DNA from: Ignavibacteriaceae bacterium
Lineage (GTDB): Bacteria > Bacteroidota > Ignavibacteria > Ignavibacteriales > Ignavibacteriaceae
NCBI GenBank assembly: GCA_013360295.1
Contig: JABWCL010000009.1
Span: forward strand, 56,199 to 120,198
Direction: 5' to 3'
DNA: 64,000 nt
The notes below the pieces were generated by a model. It did no database searches and had not been told where the DNA came from. It saw nothing but the letters and a program-made list of their open reading frames with translations. Of the stretch, positions 25,234 to 33,606 are shown piece by piece; within the stretch, counting starts at the first letter, position 1; each line of letters starts with the position of its first letter. A program made the translations under genes and the position numbers.

Positions 25234-27588
25234 TTAATTGAGCTCAACTATTGTTATCCCATCTCCTCCAAAATCAACCGGCGCGAAATAAAACTTCTTA
25301 ACAGCTTTGTGAGAAGTGAGTAATTCTTTAACAAGTTTTTTCAGAACACCGGTCCCTTTTCCATGGAGTATCTCGACCCTGTCCAGACTGCTGCTGTAAC
25401 CGTTATCAATAAACTTCAGAATTTCGAGTTCAATATCTTCAGGTTTTTGCCCTCTGATGTCGAGCCTGTAGTTCATATTCCCGGTTTCCTGGTAATGCAC
25501 TGCTCCGCTCTTTTTTACTGCGGCTGAACTCGTCGGCTCAAGTTCATTGTATGGTACTGTGAATTTTAACGCACCAATCTGCACTATCGCGTTTTTCTTT
25601 GATTCAATTAATTCAGAAATAACACCGGCGCTCTGACTCATTTTAATCTTCACGGTATCACCAACCCGGGGGCTGTATTCTGAAACAGGAGATTCTTCCT
25701 TTACGGATTGTTTTTTGACGGTTTTCAAATCCTTTTCTATCCTGGCCATTCCCTCCCGGTATTCTTTTATGGACTCCTTACTGGCGCTGCTGTTCCTGAT
25801 TTCCTTTATTAACTCCTCGGTTTGTTTTTTAACACTCAGAAACAACTCTTCAGCGCGTTCGGAAGCTTTTCGAAGAATATCTTTCTTTTCCTTTTCAAGA
25901 CGTTTAAGTTTTTCTTCATACATCACCGCGCTGGCGGATAGGCGTGAGTTCTCTATATTTGTCCTGTTTATCTCATCTCTTAACCTTGAACCCTGCTCCT
26001 CAATTTCCAGGAGCATATTTTCAATATCGATATTCTTCTTTTGCATAAACCCCTCGGCGCTCCTGAGGAAGCCTTCGCTGTATCCGATTCTCTGAGCTAT
26101 TTCAAACGCATAACTTGATCCGGGAATGCCTTGCCTAAGAATAAAGGTCGGTTTGAGCTCCTTCGTGTCAAATTGCATAGATGCATTTTCAAAACCTTCC
26201 ATTTTACCCGCAAGGATTTTCAGGCTTGTATGGTGGGTTGTTGCAAGTGTAAGCGCGCCTTTCTGTTTTAATTCCACTAAAGCAGCAGAGGCGATAGCCG
26301 CACCTGCTTCAGGATCAGTTCCCGTACCGATTTCATCTATCAGCACTAGTGTACGCTGCCCGGCATTATTGAGTATACCTTTGATATTCATAAGGTGAGA
26401 ACTGAATGTACTAAGATCATCTTCAATGGACTGTTGGTCACCGATATCAACCTTAATACTTCCAAAAGTCAGGAATCCTGAGTCGGGGTCAGCAGGTATG
26501 TGAATGCCCGTCTGGACCATAGCTACAAGCAATCCTACTGTTTTCAGTACGACTGTTTTACCGCCGGCATTAGGCCCGGTAATGAGAATAACCTGGTTTT
26601 CATCAGCTTCGAGATTCAGGGCTACAGTCGAGTTTTTACCGAGTTTATTCAATAAAAGCGGGTGTCGTCCGTTTCTTATGTTAAATAATTTTTGTCCTTC
26701 AATTTCCGGGAACGAACACTCGTATTCCAAAGAATATTTGGCCCTGGCGAAAATTGAATCTATCCGGACAAGGGCATAAAAGGACCTAAGTAGTTTTTCT
26801 GATTCTTCGCCGATCTTCCGGGTTACTTCGCGAAGAATCCGTTCGATCTCTCTCTTCTCAGCAAAATAGTAACTAATAAGCTCATTATTCATATTCAGGG
26901 TTTGTTCCGGTTCGATGTATACTGTCTGTCCCGTGGCAGACTCTGAATGAATAAACCCTTTGATCTGGCGTTTGTATTCAACCTTGACCGGCAGCACTAT
27001 CCTGCCGTCACGAAGTGTGATGTACTCTTCGCGCATGATGTCATTTGCCATCAGGTCTTTCATTATGCGCAATGTAACTTTTTCTATCTCGGCCCTTTTT
27101 TCAGATATAGCTCTTCTAAGGTGCTGTAATTCCCGGCTAGCATTATCTTTTAACTCCCCACTTTCTGTCAATATTGAATTAATATGATTTTCAAGAACAC
27201 GGTTGTTATAAAGAGAATCATTCACCTCAGCGACGAGAGCGGGAGCGGTATCCCGATTTGTATTAAGATAATGAATTACAAGCCTTGAAATTGATGCTAA
27301 CTTATTGATGTTCAATATCTTCTGTGAAGGCAGAATGGAGCCTTCAATTCTGGATAGTGCAATATCCTCCGCAAGCTCAGGGAAATAGTCAAGAGGATGA
27401 TCCGGGGCAGTGATAAGCAATTCCTTTGCTTCAGATACCAGGATACCTTCAGCTCTTATTTCATTCGCAACTGTCCGCGGAAGTAATTCCATAACGGATC
27501 TCTTTCCCGGAGCTGAAACTGTATATTTAGCAATTATCTGAAGTAATTTGGGAAATTCTAATTTGTCTAAGACAGACTGTTCAATCAA
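25234..27588 (-). CDS. mutS2: MutS2 family ATPase/endonuclease
   Basis: 784 residues, the normal MutS2 length. It lacks the mismatch-recognition domain of MutS. It has 'ITGPNAGGKTVVLKTVGLL' (Walker A), 'DIGDQQSIEDDLSTFSSH', and 'LVLIDEIGTGTDPEAGAA' (Walker B). A long charged coiled-coil runs from about 510 to 630. The C-terminal Smr nuclease domain carries 'LDIRGQKPED' and 'HGKGTGVLKK'. MutS2 proteins act on branched DNA, suppress recombination or split collided ribosomes, depending on the species. The TTG start overlaps the cvpA stop (TTGA), the common cvpA-mutS2 arrangement. Confidence 0.95.
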   Translation of the reverse strand: MIEQSVLDKLEFPKLLQIIAKYTVSAPGKRSVMELLPRTVANEIRAEGILVSEAKELLITAPDHPLDYFPELAEDIALSRIEGSILPSQKILNINKLASISRLVIHYLNTNRDTAPALVAEVNDSLYNNRVLENHINSILTESGELKDNASRELQHLRRAISEKRAEIEKVTLRIMKDLMANDIMREEYITLRDGRIVLPVKVEYKRQIKGFIHSESATGQTVYIEPEQTLNMNNELISYYFAEKREIERILREVTRKIGEESEKLLRSFYALVRIDSIFARAKYSLEYECSFPEIEGQKLFNIRNGRHPLLLNKLGKNSTVALNLEADENQVILITGPNAGGKTVVLKTVGLLVAMVQTGIHIPADPDSGFLTFGSIKVDIGDQQSIEDDLSTFSSHLMNIKGILNNAGQRTLVLIDEIGTGTDPEAGAAIASAALVELKQKGALTLATTHHTSLKILAGKMEGFENASMQFDTKELKPTFILRQGIPGSSYAFEIAQRIGYSEGFLRSAEGFMQKKNIDIENMLLEIEEQGSRLRDEINRTNIENSRLSASAVMYEEKLKRLEKEKKDILRKASERAEELFLSVKKQTEELIKEIRNSSASKESIKEYREGMARIEKDLKTVKKQSVKEESPVSEYSPRVGDTVKIKMSQSAGVISELIESKKNAIVQIGALKFTVPYNELEPTSSAAVKKSGAVHYQETGNMNYRLDIRGQKPEDIELEILKFIDNGYSSSLDRVEILHGKGTGVLKKLVKELLTSHKAVKKFYFAPVDFGGDGITIVELN

Positions 27589-28109
27589 CTTTCTTTTTTA
27601 TCCTTATCGATTATGAGTTCTTTAATTGAAGATTTGGTGCCCGGAAAGATTTTACCCACAACCTCGATCGATTTGGGAATAAACTGTGATGATAAAGGGT
27701 AAAGGAAAGATGTCTCTCTTGTCTCTTTAGCAGGAAGATTAAATATGTTAAGTAGATAAAAAACAGCGCTGATAAAAAACATAATTTGAAGAGTGCCAAC
27801 AAATCCGCCAACGATCCTGTTAACCATATTATTGATTTTATCAAACGGATGTACAACTCTTTTGAGTATGGCTGCGACTACCATTGTAGCAAGGAATATT
27901 ATAAAACCTCCCAGTATCTCCGCAAAGTAAACATCCATTCCGGTAACGATCCTGATGAAATTCCCCGCGTACGAGGCAAAAAGTATACCAAAGAGAATTC
28001 CAAGGAAAAAGCCCAGTGAACCTATCAGTTTCCTGATAAAACCATCCTTAAACCCCAGAATAAAAGCTATTACAAGAAAAACAAAAATGATAAGATCTAA
28101 GTAATTCAA
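27585..28109 (-). CDS. cvpA: CvpA family membrane protein
   Basis: 174 residues with four hydrophobic segments within the first ~125 residues. The N-terminal 'YLDLIIFVFLVIAFILGFKD' followed by 'GFIRKLIGSLGFFLGILFG' is the characteristic CvpA start. The C-terminal 45 residues are polar and cytoplasmic. The family is linked to colicin V production, biofilm or envelope stress, but no molecular activity is settled. The TTG start overlaps the yqeY stop, and its own stop overlaps the mutS2 TTG, making a three-gene translational chain. Confidence 0.85.
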   Translation of the reverse strand: MNYLDLIIFVFLVIAFILGFKDGFIRKLIGSLGFFLGILFGILFASYAGNFIRIVTGMDVYFAEILGGFIIFLATMVVAAILKRVVHPFDKINNMVNRIVGGFVGTLQIMFFISAVFYLLNIFNLPAKETRETSFLYPLSSQFIPKSIEVVGKIFPGTKSSIKELIIDKDKKES

Positions 28110-28558
28110 TTCATTCCCAGATATTTTTCAACAAGATTTCTTACTACTTTTCCGTCAGCTTTTCCCTTCATTGCTTTCATTACCTGCGGCATCAATTTAG
28201 GAAAATCCTCTTTACTTTTAGCACCAATCTCCCCTGCTGTTCTGGTGATTTCAGAAAGGATCTCATCCTCACTTAACTGTTGCGGAAGATACTCAAGAAG
28301 GATCTTTAATTCCGCCTCCTCCTTTTCAGCAAGATCATTCCTTCCGGCATTACTGAACTGCTCGATTGATTCTTTACGTTTTTTTACAGCACCGGTGATC
28401 AGTTTTAGTTCTTCTTCCTCATTCATCTCCCTGTTAACGCCGCTTTTCTCAAATTCCAGTATCAAAGCTCTTAATGATCGTATAGTCTCAAGCCTGACTT
28501 TATCACCCGATTTCATAGCGGTTTTAAGATGTTCATTAATTAATTCTTTTAATTTCAT
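28106..28558 (-). CDS. yqeY: YqeY/GatB-like helical protein
   Basis: 150 residues, the usual YqeY length. 'LINEHLKTAMKSGDKVRLET' and 'RSLRALILEFEK' at the N-terminus and 'LLEYLPQQLSEDEI' in the middle are family landmarks; the C-terminal half resembles the tail domain of GatB/GatE amidotransferases. A clear AGGAG lies 8 bp before the ATG. It has been proposed to interact with tRNA, but the function is not established. It heads the yqeY-cvpA-mutS2 chain. Confidence 0.88.
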   Translation of the reverse strand: MKLKELINEHLKTAMKSGDKVRLETIRSLRALILEFEKSGVNREMNEEEELKLITGAVKKRKESIEQFSNAGRNDLAEKEEAELKILLEYLPQQLSEDEILSEITRTAGEIGAKSKEDFPKLMPQVMKAMKGKADGKVVRNLVEKYLGMN

Positions 28559-28584
28559 TATAATATCTCCTGATAATAAAATTA

Positions 28585-29277
28585 TTAAATCGGAAACCGA
28601 TGGTATAGTTGAATAATATTCCCCGAAATAAAATGAGAAGATTTGAAAAATGAACCGATAAATTCCCCCACTTCTTCGGGTTTAATAAGCGAGTCAAATT
28701 CTTCTTTTGGCACCCATTGCCGGTTGGCCGGAGTATCCAGGATGTATGGAGCAATTGCATTTACACTCATTCTATATCGTTTACCCTCCTCAGCAAGAGA
28801 CTGAACTAAATAATTCAAGGCAGCTTTACTCGCGCCATATACTGTCACTCCTGCCTTTCCCTGCAATGATGTCATCGCGGAAGTTAGAATGACGGAAGAG
28901 TTACCTGCTTTCCTTGCAAGACCTATAAATTCCTGCATAAGATTTACGGCTGATTTGAAATTCATTGAGAGCATTTTGTCCGTATCATCTTCTCCGAATT
29001 CCTCGAGATTCACTCCCCCGGCGTAACCTCCGATAGTCGAGATCAGGAAGAGTTGAGTATCACGGTCTGCGCTTATCCCATCAAACAATCCTGTTGTGTT
29101 TTGCCTTTTGGAAAGATCCTTTATAACAGTTGGAACAATTCGCTTATCACTATGCTCGCCGGAAAAACCCATGTCGTACAGGTATATCTCATCATATTCA
29201 TCTTTTGACAGACTTTCAGTTATACCTCTGCCCAGGCCGCCCTCGGAGCCGAATATTAGAAGAATCTTTTTCTTCAT
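28585..29277 (-). CDS. Short-chain dehydrogenase resembling dihydropteridine reductase
   Basis: 230 residues of a Rossmann SDR. 'LIFGSEGGLGRGI' is the dinucleotide-binding loop, 'VYGASKAAL' gives the catalytic YxxxK, and 'LTSAMT' the Ser strand. Several pieces match eukaryotic quinoid dihydropteridine reductase better than generic SDRs: 'GGYAGG' after strand 4, 'YLVQSLAEE' after the catalytic helix, and 'LDTPANRQWVPKEEFDS' (QDPR has LDTPMNR..MPEADF). It is short, as that enzyme is. A pterin carbinolamine dehydratase gene lies about 7.5 kb away, so a pterin recycling role is plausible but unproven. Otherwise it is an SDR of unknown substrate. Confidence 0.75.
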   Translation of the reverse strand: MKKKILLIFGSEGGLGRGITESLSKDEYDEIYLYDMGFSGEHSDKRIVPTVIKDLSKRQNTTGLFDGISADRDTQLFLISTIGGYAGGVNLEEFGEDDTDKMLSMNFKSAVNLMQEFIGLARKAGNSSVILTSAMTSLQGKAGVTVYGASKAALNYLVQSLAEEGKRYRMSVNAIAPYILDTPANRQWVPKEEFDSLIKPEEVGEFIGSFFKSSHFISGNIIQLYHRFPI

Positions 29278-29283
29278 TATTTT

Positions 29284-29736
29284 CTAATTTATCCTTCTCA
29301 CAGTAAGTGTAAGGTCTTTTTTTCTTTCAATTATCACTGTCGTCCCCTCTTCGATAATTTCAGAACTCTCAGCGTTCCAGTGTGTTCCGTGAATCTCGAC
29401 TGTTCCCCCTTTGGGAGGATCTATCTTTTTTGTCACGGTGGCTTTTTTTCCGGTCATATCATCAAGATCCAGTGCCGGATTTTCTTTCCCTTTACTGAAG
29501 CCCTTGAACAGGACCTCGAACCTTTTTCGCAGGACAATTAAAGTCACTATTGATGTAACAAGGAAAACAAATAACTGGGCAGTGAGTCCAATCGGATACA
29601 CTGCTGTAATCACTGCTGTTATCCAGGCACCAATCCCGAAGAAGAATAAGATCAGCCCGGGAGCAATCAGTTCCATGATAAAAATTATCATTCCGACAAA
29701 AAACCAGAACAAGGTATCACTCATAAAATCTACCAT
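29284..29736 (-). CDS. NfeD-like membrane protein (short form)
   Basis: 150 residues with hydrophobic segments between about residues 8 and 75, then a soluble OB-fold domain: 'MTGKKATVTKKIDPPKGGTV' and 'GTTVIIERKKDLTLTVRRI'. This is the short NfeD form (no serine-protease domain), usually a partner of flotillin/stomatin proteins in membrane microdomains. The ATG at 29736 has GGAG 5 bp upstream. A flotillin-like gene is present at 41249-42235 but not adjacent, so the usual nfeD-floA pairing is split here. Confidence 0.87.
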   Translation of the reverse strand: MVDFMSDTLFWFFVGMIIFIMELIAPGLILFFFGIGAWITAVITAVYPIGLTAQLFVFLVTSIVTLIVLRKRFEVLFKGFSKGKENPALDLDDMTGKKATVTKKIDPPKGGTVEIHGTHWNAESSEIIEEGTTVIIERKKDLTLTVRRIN

Positions 29737-29747
29737 AACTGCTCCGA

Positions 29748-31112
29748 TTACCGGATATATACGGTTTTAATATTCACGAACTCACGAATACCGAATTCTG
29801 ATAACTCTCTGCCATAACCTGACTCGTTGATTCCGCCGAATGGAAGTCTCGGATCAGACCTGACATACGCATTAACAAAACAACTTCCAGCCTGAAGTTT
29901 CGTTTTCGCGATTTCCTCCCCTTTGGCCATATCTGAGGTAAATATAGCGGCTCCGAGTCCGAAGGAAGAATGATTCGCGATCCTTATCGCGTCATTTTCA
30001 TCTTTAGTCCGGATAACAGAAGCTACCGGACCAAATATTTCATCATCGTAACATGGCATGCCGGGCTGGACATTATCAAGTACGGTAGCATCATAGAAAT
30101 AACCTTTATCAACAATATGGCGCCCGCCGGTCAGTAAACGCGCACCCTTGCTGATGCTCATCTGCACCTGAGTATCTACCTCTTCCAGCAAATCTTTTCT
30201 CGCCAAAGGACCAAGCGCGGTGGTTTCAAGAAGTGGATCACCAATAGCTTTGTGGCTCATAAGGTCTACAAACTTCTCTATGAATTCATCATATAACCCG
30301 CCGGTGACGATAAATCTTTTCGCTGCGATACAACTTTGACCGTTATTAATCAAACGCGAAGTTACACAGGAAGAGACGGCTTCATCAATATCCGCATCGT
30401 CAAGTATTATATAAGGATCACTACCTCCCAATTCAAGGACTGACTTTTTCAGATAATGCCCTGCTGTCGAAGCAACGTTACGCCCCGCAGGCGTGCTGCC
30501 AGTGAGGGTAACTGCCTTTATTGCCTTATTTGATATCAGGGATGAGACTCTTGATGCGGGTAAGATAAGAGTCTTAAAAGTATTTTCAGGGAAACCCGCC
30601 TCAAGAAAGATCCTTTCTATTGCCAGAGCACAGCCTGTAACATTAGACGCGTGTTTGAGTAATGCGGCATTTCCAGCAGCTAATGTAGGGACAGCGAAAC
30701 GGAAAACCTGCCAGAACGGAAAATTCCAGGGCATAATTCCGAGTACAATGCCAAGAGGTTGAAATGTAACGTAACTCCTGCTCGCATCAGTATCTATTCT
30801 CTGATCCGCTAAAAATTTTTCTGCATTATCCGCGTAATAATCGCATAGCCAGGCACATTTTTCAATTTCACCTTTTGACTGTTGCACCGGTTTTCCCATT
30901 TCAGTTGTTATCAACCGTGAAAGATATCCGATATCATTCCTTAATATTTTGGCTGCTTCCTTAAGTTTATCAGCGCGGATGTTAATTGACTGTGCGGCAT
31001 TTACCTGAAATGCTTTTTGGACGTCATCAACTTTTTTCAAAGCTTCTGAGTCAGAGATTTCTTCGTATGAAGCGATAATTTCTTCGTTAAACGGATTTAC
31101 TGACTGAATCAT
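29748..31112 (-). CDS. NAD(P)-dependent aldehyde dehydrogenase (succinate-semialdehyde type)
   Basis: 454 residues. 'MPWNFPFWQVFR' and 'LTGSTPAGRNV' are cofactor-binding motifs, 'LELGGSDPYI' carries the general-base Glu, and 'NNGQSCIAAKRF' has the catalytic Cys. The C-terminal 'LPFGGINESGYGRELSEFG' is typical of the compact bacterial succinate-semialdehyde dehydrogenase group (Sad/GabD-like). It would oxidise an aldehyde to the acid in the cytoplasm. The substrate assignment is by resemblance only. It lies 12 bp upstream of nfeD in the same direction. Confidence 0.88.
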   Translation of the reverse strand: MIQSVNPFNEEIIASYEEISDSEALKKVDDVQKAFQVNAAQSINIRADKLKEAAKILRNDIGYLSRLITTEMGKPVQQSKGEIEKCAWLCDYYADNAEKFLADQRIDTDASRSYVTFQPLGIVLGIMPWNFPFWQVFRFAVPTLAAGNAALLKHASNVTGCALAIERIFLEAGFPENTFKTLILPASRVSSLISNKAIKAVTLTGSTPAGRNVASTAGHYLKKSVLELGGSDPYIILDDADIDEAVSSCVTSRLINNGQSCIAAKRFIVTGGLYDEFIEKFVDLMSHKAIGDPLLETTALGPLARKDLLEEVDTQVQMSISKGARLLTGGRHIVDKGYFYDATVLDNVQPGMPCYDDEIFGPVASVIRTKDENDAIRIANHSSFGLGAAIFTSDMAKGEEIAKTKLQAGSCFVNAYVRSDPRLPFGGINESGYGRELSEFGIREFVNIKTVYIR

Positions 31113-31168
31113 AGATATATGTAAAATTTATTAATATTAGCACTTTAAAATAGTCAAATCCTGTTAAT

Positions 31169-32395
31169 TTATTTTCTCTTTATTACAACAACCGTCTTAT
31201 CATCATTGTATCCCCCCTTTTTACTGAATTTGAGGACACTTTCCAGCACGGACAAACAAATAATCTTTGAAGACTCACTGATAACTTTTCTGTAAGCTGA
31301 CTCCAGTTTCTCCTCCCCGAATGCCTCAGAATTCGAATCTGAAGATTCTATTAAACCATCAGAATATAATAACAATACGTCACCGGGTTCAAAATTCACG
31401 CTCTCGATTGTGTAGGACGCTTTAGGTACTGGTCCGAGTACCGGTCCTGTAGGATCAAGATATTGTATCAACCCTGTTGACTTTTTATAGAATATAGGGG
31501 GATTATGACCGGCATTGGCGTATAGAAACAAACCGCGCTGTTCATTGGACAACTCACCATAAAAAAGCGAACTGAATTTATCATCTCCGAAAATCCTGTT
31601 AACGAGCTGGTTCATTCTTTTCATTAGTACGGGAATCTTGATTTCAAAAGTACTTGCCATCCTCAGTGCACCAGAAATGTACATTGCTTCAGCAGCGGCG
31701 CTGACACCCTTACTGGCTGCGTCACCAATAGCCACACCTATCCGGTCTTTGTCATCTCCGATTTCAAGATAATCAAAAAAGTCACCTCCCACTATCTCAG
31801 CCGGAATTGTTACACCATACATCTCATATGAACCGAAGACGTATTCATGCTGCGGTAAAATTGTTTTCTGAAGCTGTCTCGCCTTATCAAGTTCTGCTTT
31901 GAGATTTTTTTCGGTTCTGGCTGATTGAGACTGTTTGATCTTCGAAGTAAGCACCGAGCCGATGATGTTGAACAAATATTTTGTATCATAATTCAGATTA
32001 GCGCTGTTAAAAGCAATCAGATACTCATAATAGATGCCGGTGCTAAGTTTGATCCTGTTCCCCACACCTGTCGCGGAATATTTAAATATTCCTTTTCTCC
32101 TGAGTATTTCATTAGTCTCATTACCCAGTATTGTTCTGTCATTTACAAATCTATCGAATAAAGGATAATCTTTGATAAAAACCCTGAAGTTCTTGGCTAT
32201 TTTGTCCATTTTACCTGTCTGGTAAAGTAATTCGTAGGCTGCATTTTCAGGGGCTAACCGCCAGATTCTCCCGCCGGTTATGTCAATTTGGGTATCACGG
32301 ATAAGTTCAATTATCACCGCTTCCAGCATCTCGTGAACGCTTTCAAAATGCCGGGAAACTATTTTTTCTATTGTCTTATGGAGCCTTCTGTACAT
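31169..32395 (-). CDS. SpoIIE/RsbU-type PP2C serine phosphatase
   Basis: 408 residues. The N-terminal ~150 residues form a possible sensory domain with no clear family call, followed by a helical linker (about 155-175, 'KNLKAELDKARQLQKTILP'). The C-terminal PPM phosphatase shows 'EIVGGDFFDYLE', 'VAIGDAASKGVSAA', 'YANAGHNPP' and 'LLYSDGLIE', including the metal-binding Asp residues. Such enzymes dephosphorylate anti-sigma-factor antagonists in partner-switching pathways. No STAS or anti-sigma kinase gene is next to it. It follows the DUF4032 kinase-like gene by 10 bp, so opposed kinase and phosphatase activities may be co-expressed. Confidence 0.9.
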   Translation of the reverse strand: MYRRLHKTIEKIVSRHFESVHEMLEAVIIELIRDTQIDITGGRIWRLAPENAAYELLYQTGKMDKIAKNFRVFIKDYPLFDRFVNDRTILGNETNEILRRKGIFKYSATGVGNRIKLSTGIYYEYLIAFNSANLNYDTKYLFNIIGSVLTSKIKQSQSARTEKNLKAELDKARQLQKTILPQHEYVFGSYEMYGVTIPAEIVGGDFFDYLEIGDDKDRIGVAIGDAASKGVSAAAEAMYISGALRMASTFEIKIPVLMKRMNQLVNRIFGDDKFSSLFYGELSNEQRGLFLYANAGHNPPIFYKKSTGLIQYLDPTGPVLGPVPKASYTIESVNFEPGDVLLLYSDGLIESSDSNSEAFGEEKLESAYRKVISESSKIICLSVLESVLKFSKKGGYNDDKTVVVIKRK

Positions 32396-32405
32396 ATACT
32401 TTAAT

Positions 32406-33497
32406 CTATTTCTTTACAAACTTTAATACTGTTCTGATTATTTTTTTTACAAATTTAAGGAAATTAGGATCATTTCCGAGGTCTGAAGCATAACTATAAA
32501 CGGCTTCTTTTATTCCCGTATCGTATCCGGCTTTTTCGCTCATATAATATTTATGAGTCATTATTTCCAGATATAACATCGCCGGAGTACGAAACGGAAA
32601 ATATTTATATATTCCTATCTTCTCGAATTCACCAAGTGTTGGAAGATAGATTGACTCATACCAGTGTATTGCCGCATCGATGATGTTTATTTCATTATTG
32701 GCCTTTTCACTTAGGTACCATTTATGCTCTTCAATTTGCTTGCGTATTTCTTTTATTGTCACCGGGTTAACTATCCCCTTCAAGTGAAAGTCAGGATCCA
32801 GTCCGGTCTCGGTGAAGAAGTCCGCCTTTAACTGGTAAAGGCCGTAAAAGTTATTATAAGAACTTTTGAGATACTGGTGATCTGATTCCAGGTCCGGGAG
32901 TGCAGCGTCTTTATCTAAAAGTATGAGATCTTCTCTCATCCATTCCATCGACTCATGAAAATTCTCCAATTCATTTTTCCTGAGATTTTCTGAAATAGAG
33001 GGTAAAAATTCGACGGTTTCGGCATCCGCAAGGACTGCTTTTAACGCTGTCCGAACTCGTCCGTGCGCATCTTTTTCTTTTACAAATCTTATCATCATAT
33101 TTGCGAGTGAGGCATCTCCCCAATAAATATTATGAAAATGAATAACTGCAAACAATTCCGATATTGCCTTCAGAATCTGTTTCCTGTTGGAATCCTTAAA
33201 ATTTAATTTTGCCAGGTAACTATCAGGAAGGGCAGTTGATTCAAGCAGGGTTATAATAAATGCGCGGTCATCAGTCTGGTAAGATATTCCTGTCCTTGTT
33301 TTTACCTCAATAGGCAAACCTTTTACTATCACGGTCCCGGCAGGTATTAAAGTGTGTATCCCTTTTGCGATAAGCTTAATATAATTCTCAAATTCATATA
33401 CTGCGTTATAAGGTGAGGTTTCCTTAATAGCATAAGAATAAGGTCCGGCTTTCAGGAAGCGAACCACGTGCCTGGATAATCCAGCCCTGAAATTCAT
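32406..33497 (-). CDS. DUF4032-type kinase-like protein; true start probably upstream
   Basis: 363 residues from the first ATG (33497). The N-terminal half looks like a small protein kinase or LPS-kinase fold: 'YAIKE' with Lys25, 'YWGDASLANMM' as catalytic loop with Asp128 and Asn133, and 'LADAE' with Asp148 for metal. The C-terminal half is helical and matches my recollection of DUF4032 proteins. The frame stays open upstream to 33626. Codons 33498-33581 encode 'LPWEENLENWEERGIRF', the conserved lead into 'GLSRHVVRF' in this family. No ATG, GTG or TTG occurs there, so an ATT start at 33581 is suspected. The substrate is unknown. Confidence 0.7.
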   Translation of the reverse strand: MNFRAGLSRHVVRFLKAGPYSYAIKETSPYNAVYEFENYIKLIAKGIHTLIPAGTVIVKGLPIEVKTRTGISYQTDDRAFIITLLESTALPDSYLAKLNFKDSNRKQILKAISELFAVIHFHNIYWGDASLANMMIRFVKEKDAHGRVRTALKAVLADAETVEFLPSISENLRKNELENFHESMEWMREDLILLDKDAALPDLESDHQYLKSSYNNFYGLYQLKADFFTETGLDPDFHLKGIVNPVTIKEIRKQIEEHKWYLSEKANNEINIIDAAIHWYESIYLPTLGEFEKIGIYKYFPFRTPAMLYLEIMTHKYYMSEKAGYDTGIKEAVYSYASDLGNDPNFLKFVKKIIRTVLKFVKK

Positions 33498-33606
33498 AAA
33501 CCTTATCCCCCTCTCCTCCCAGTTTTCAAGATTCTCTTCCCAAGGAAGGTTTTCGAGATATTTTAAATGGGGTTCTTCAATAGAAACCCTGACTCCTGAT
33601 TGCTTA

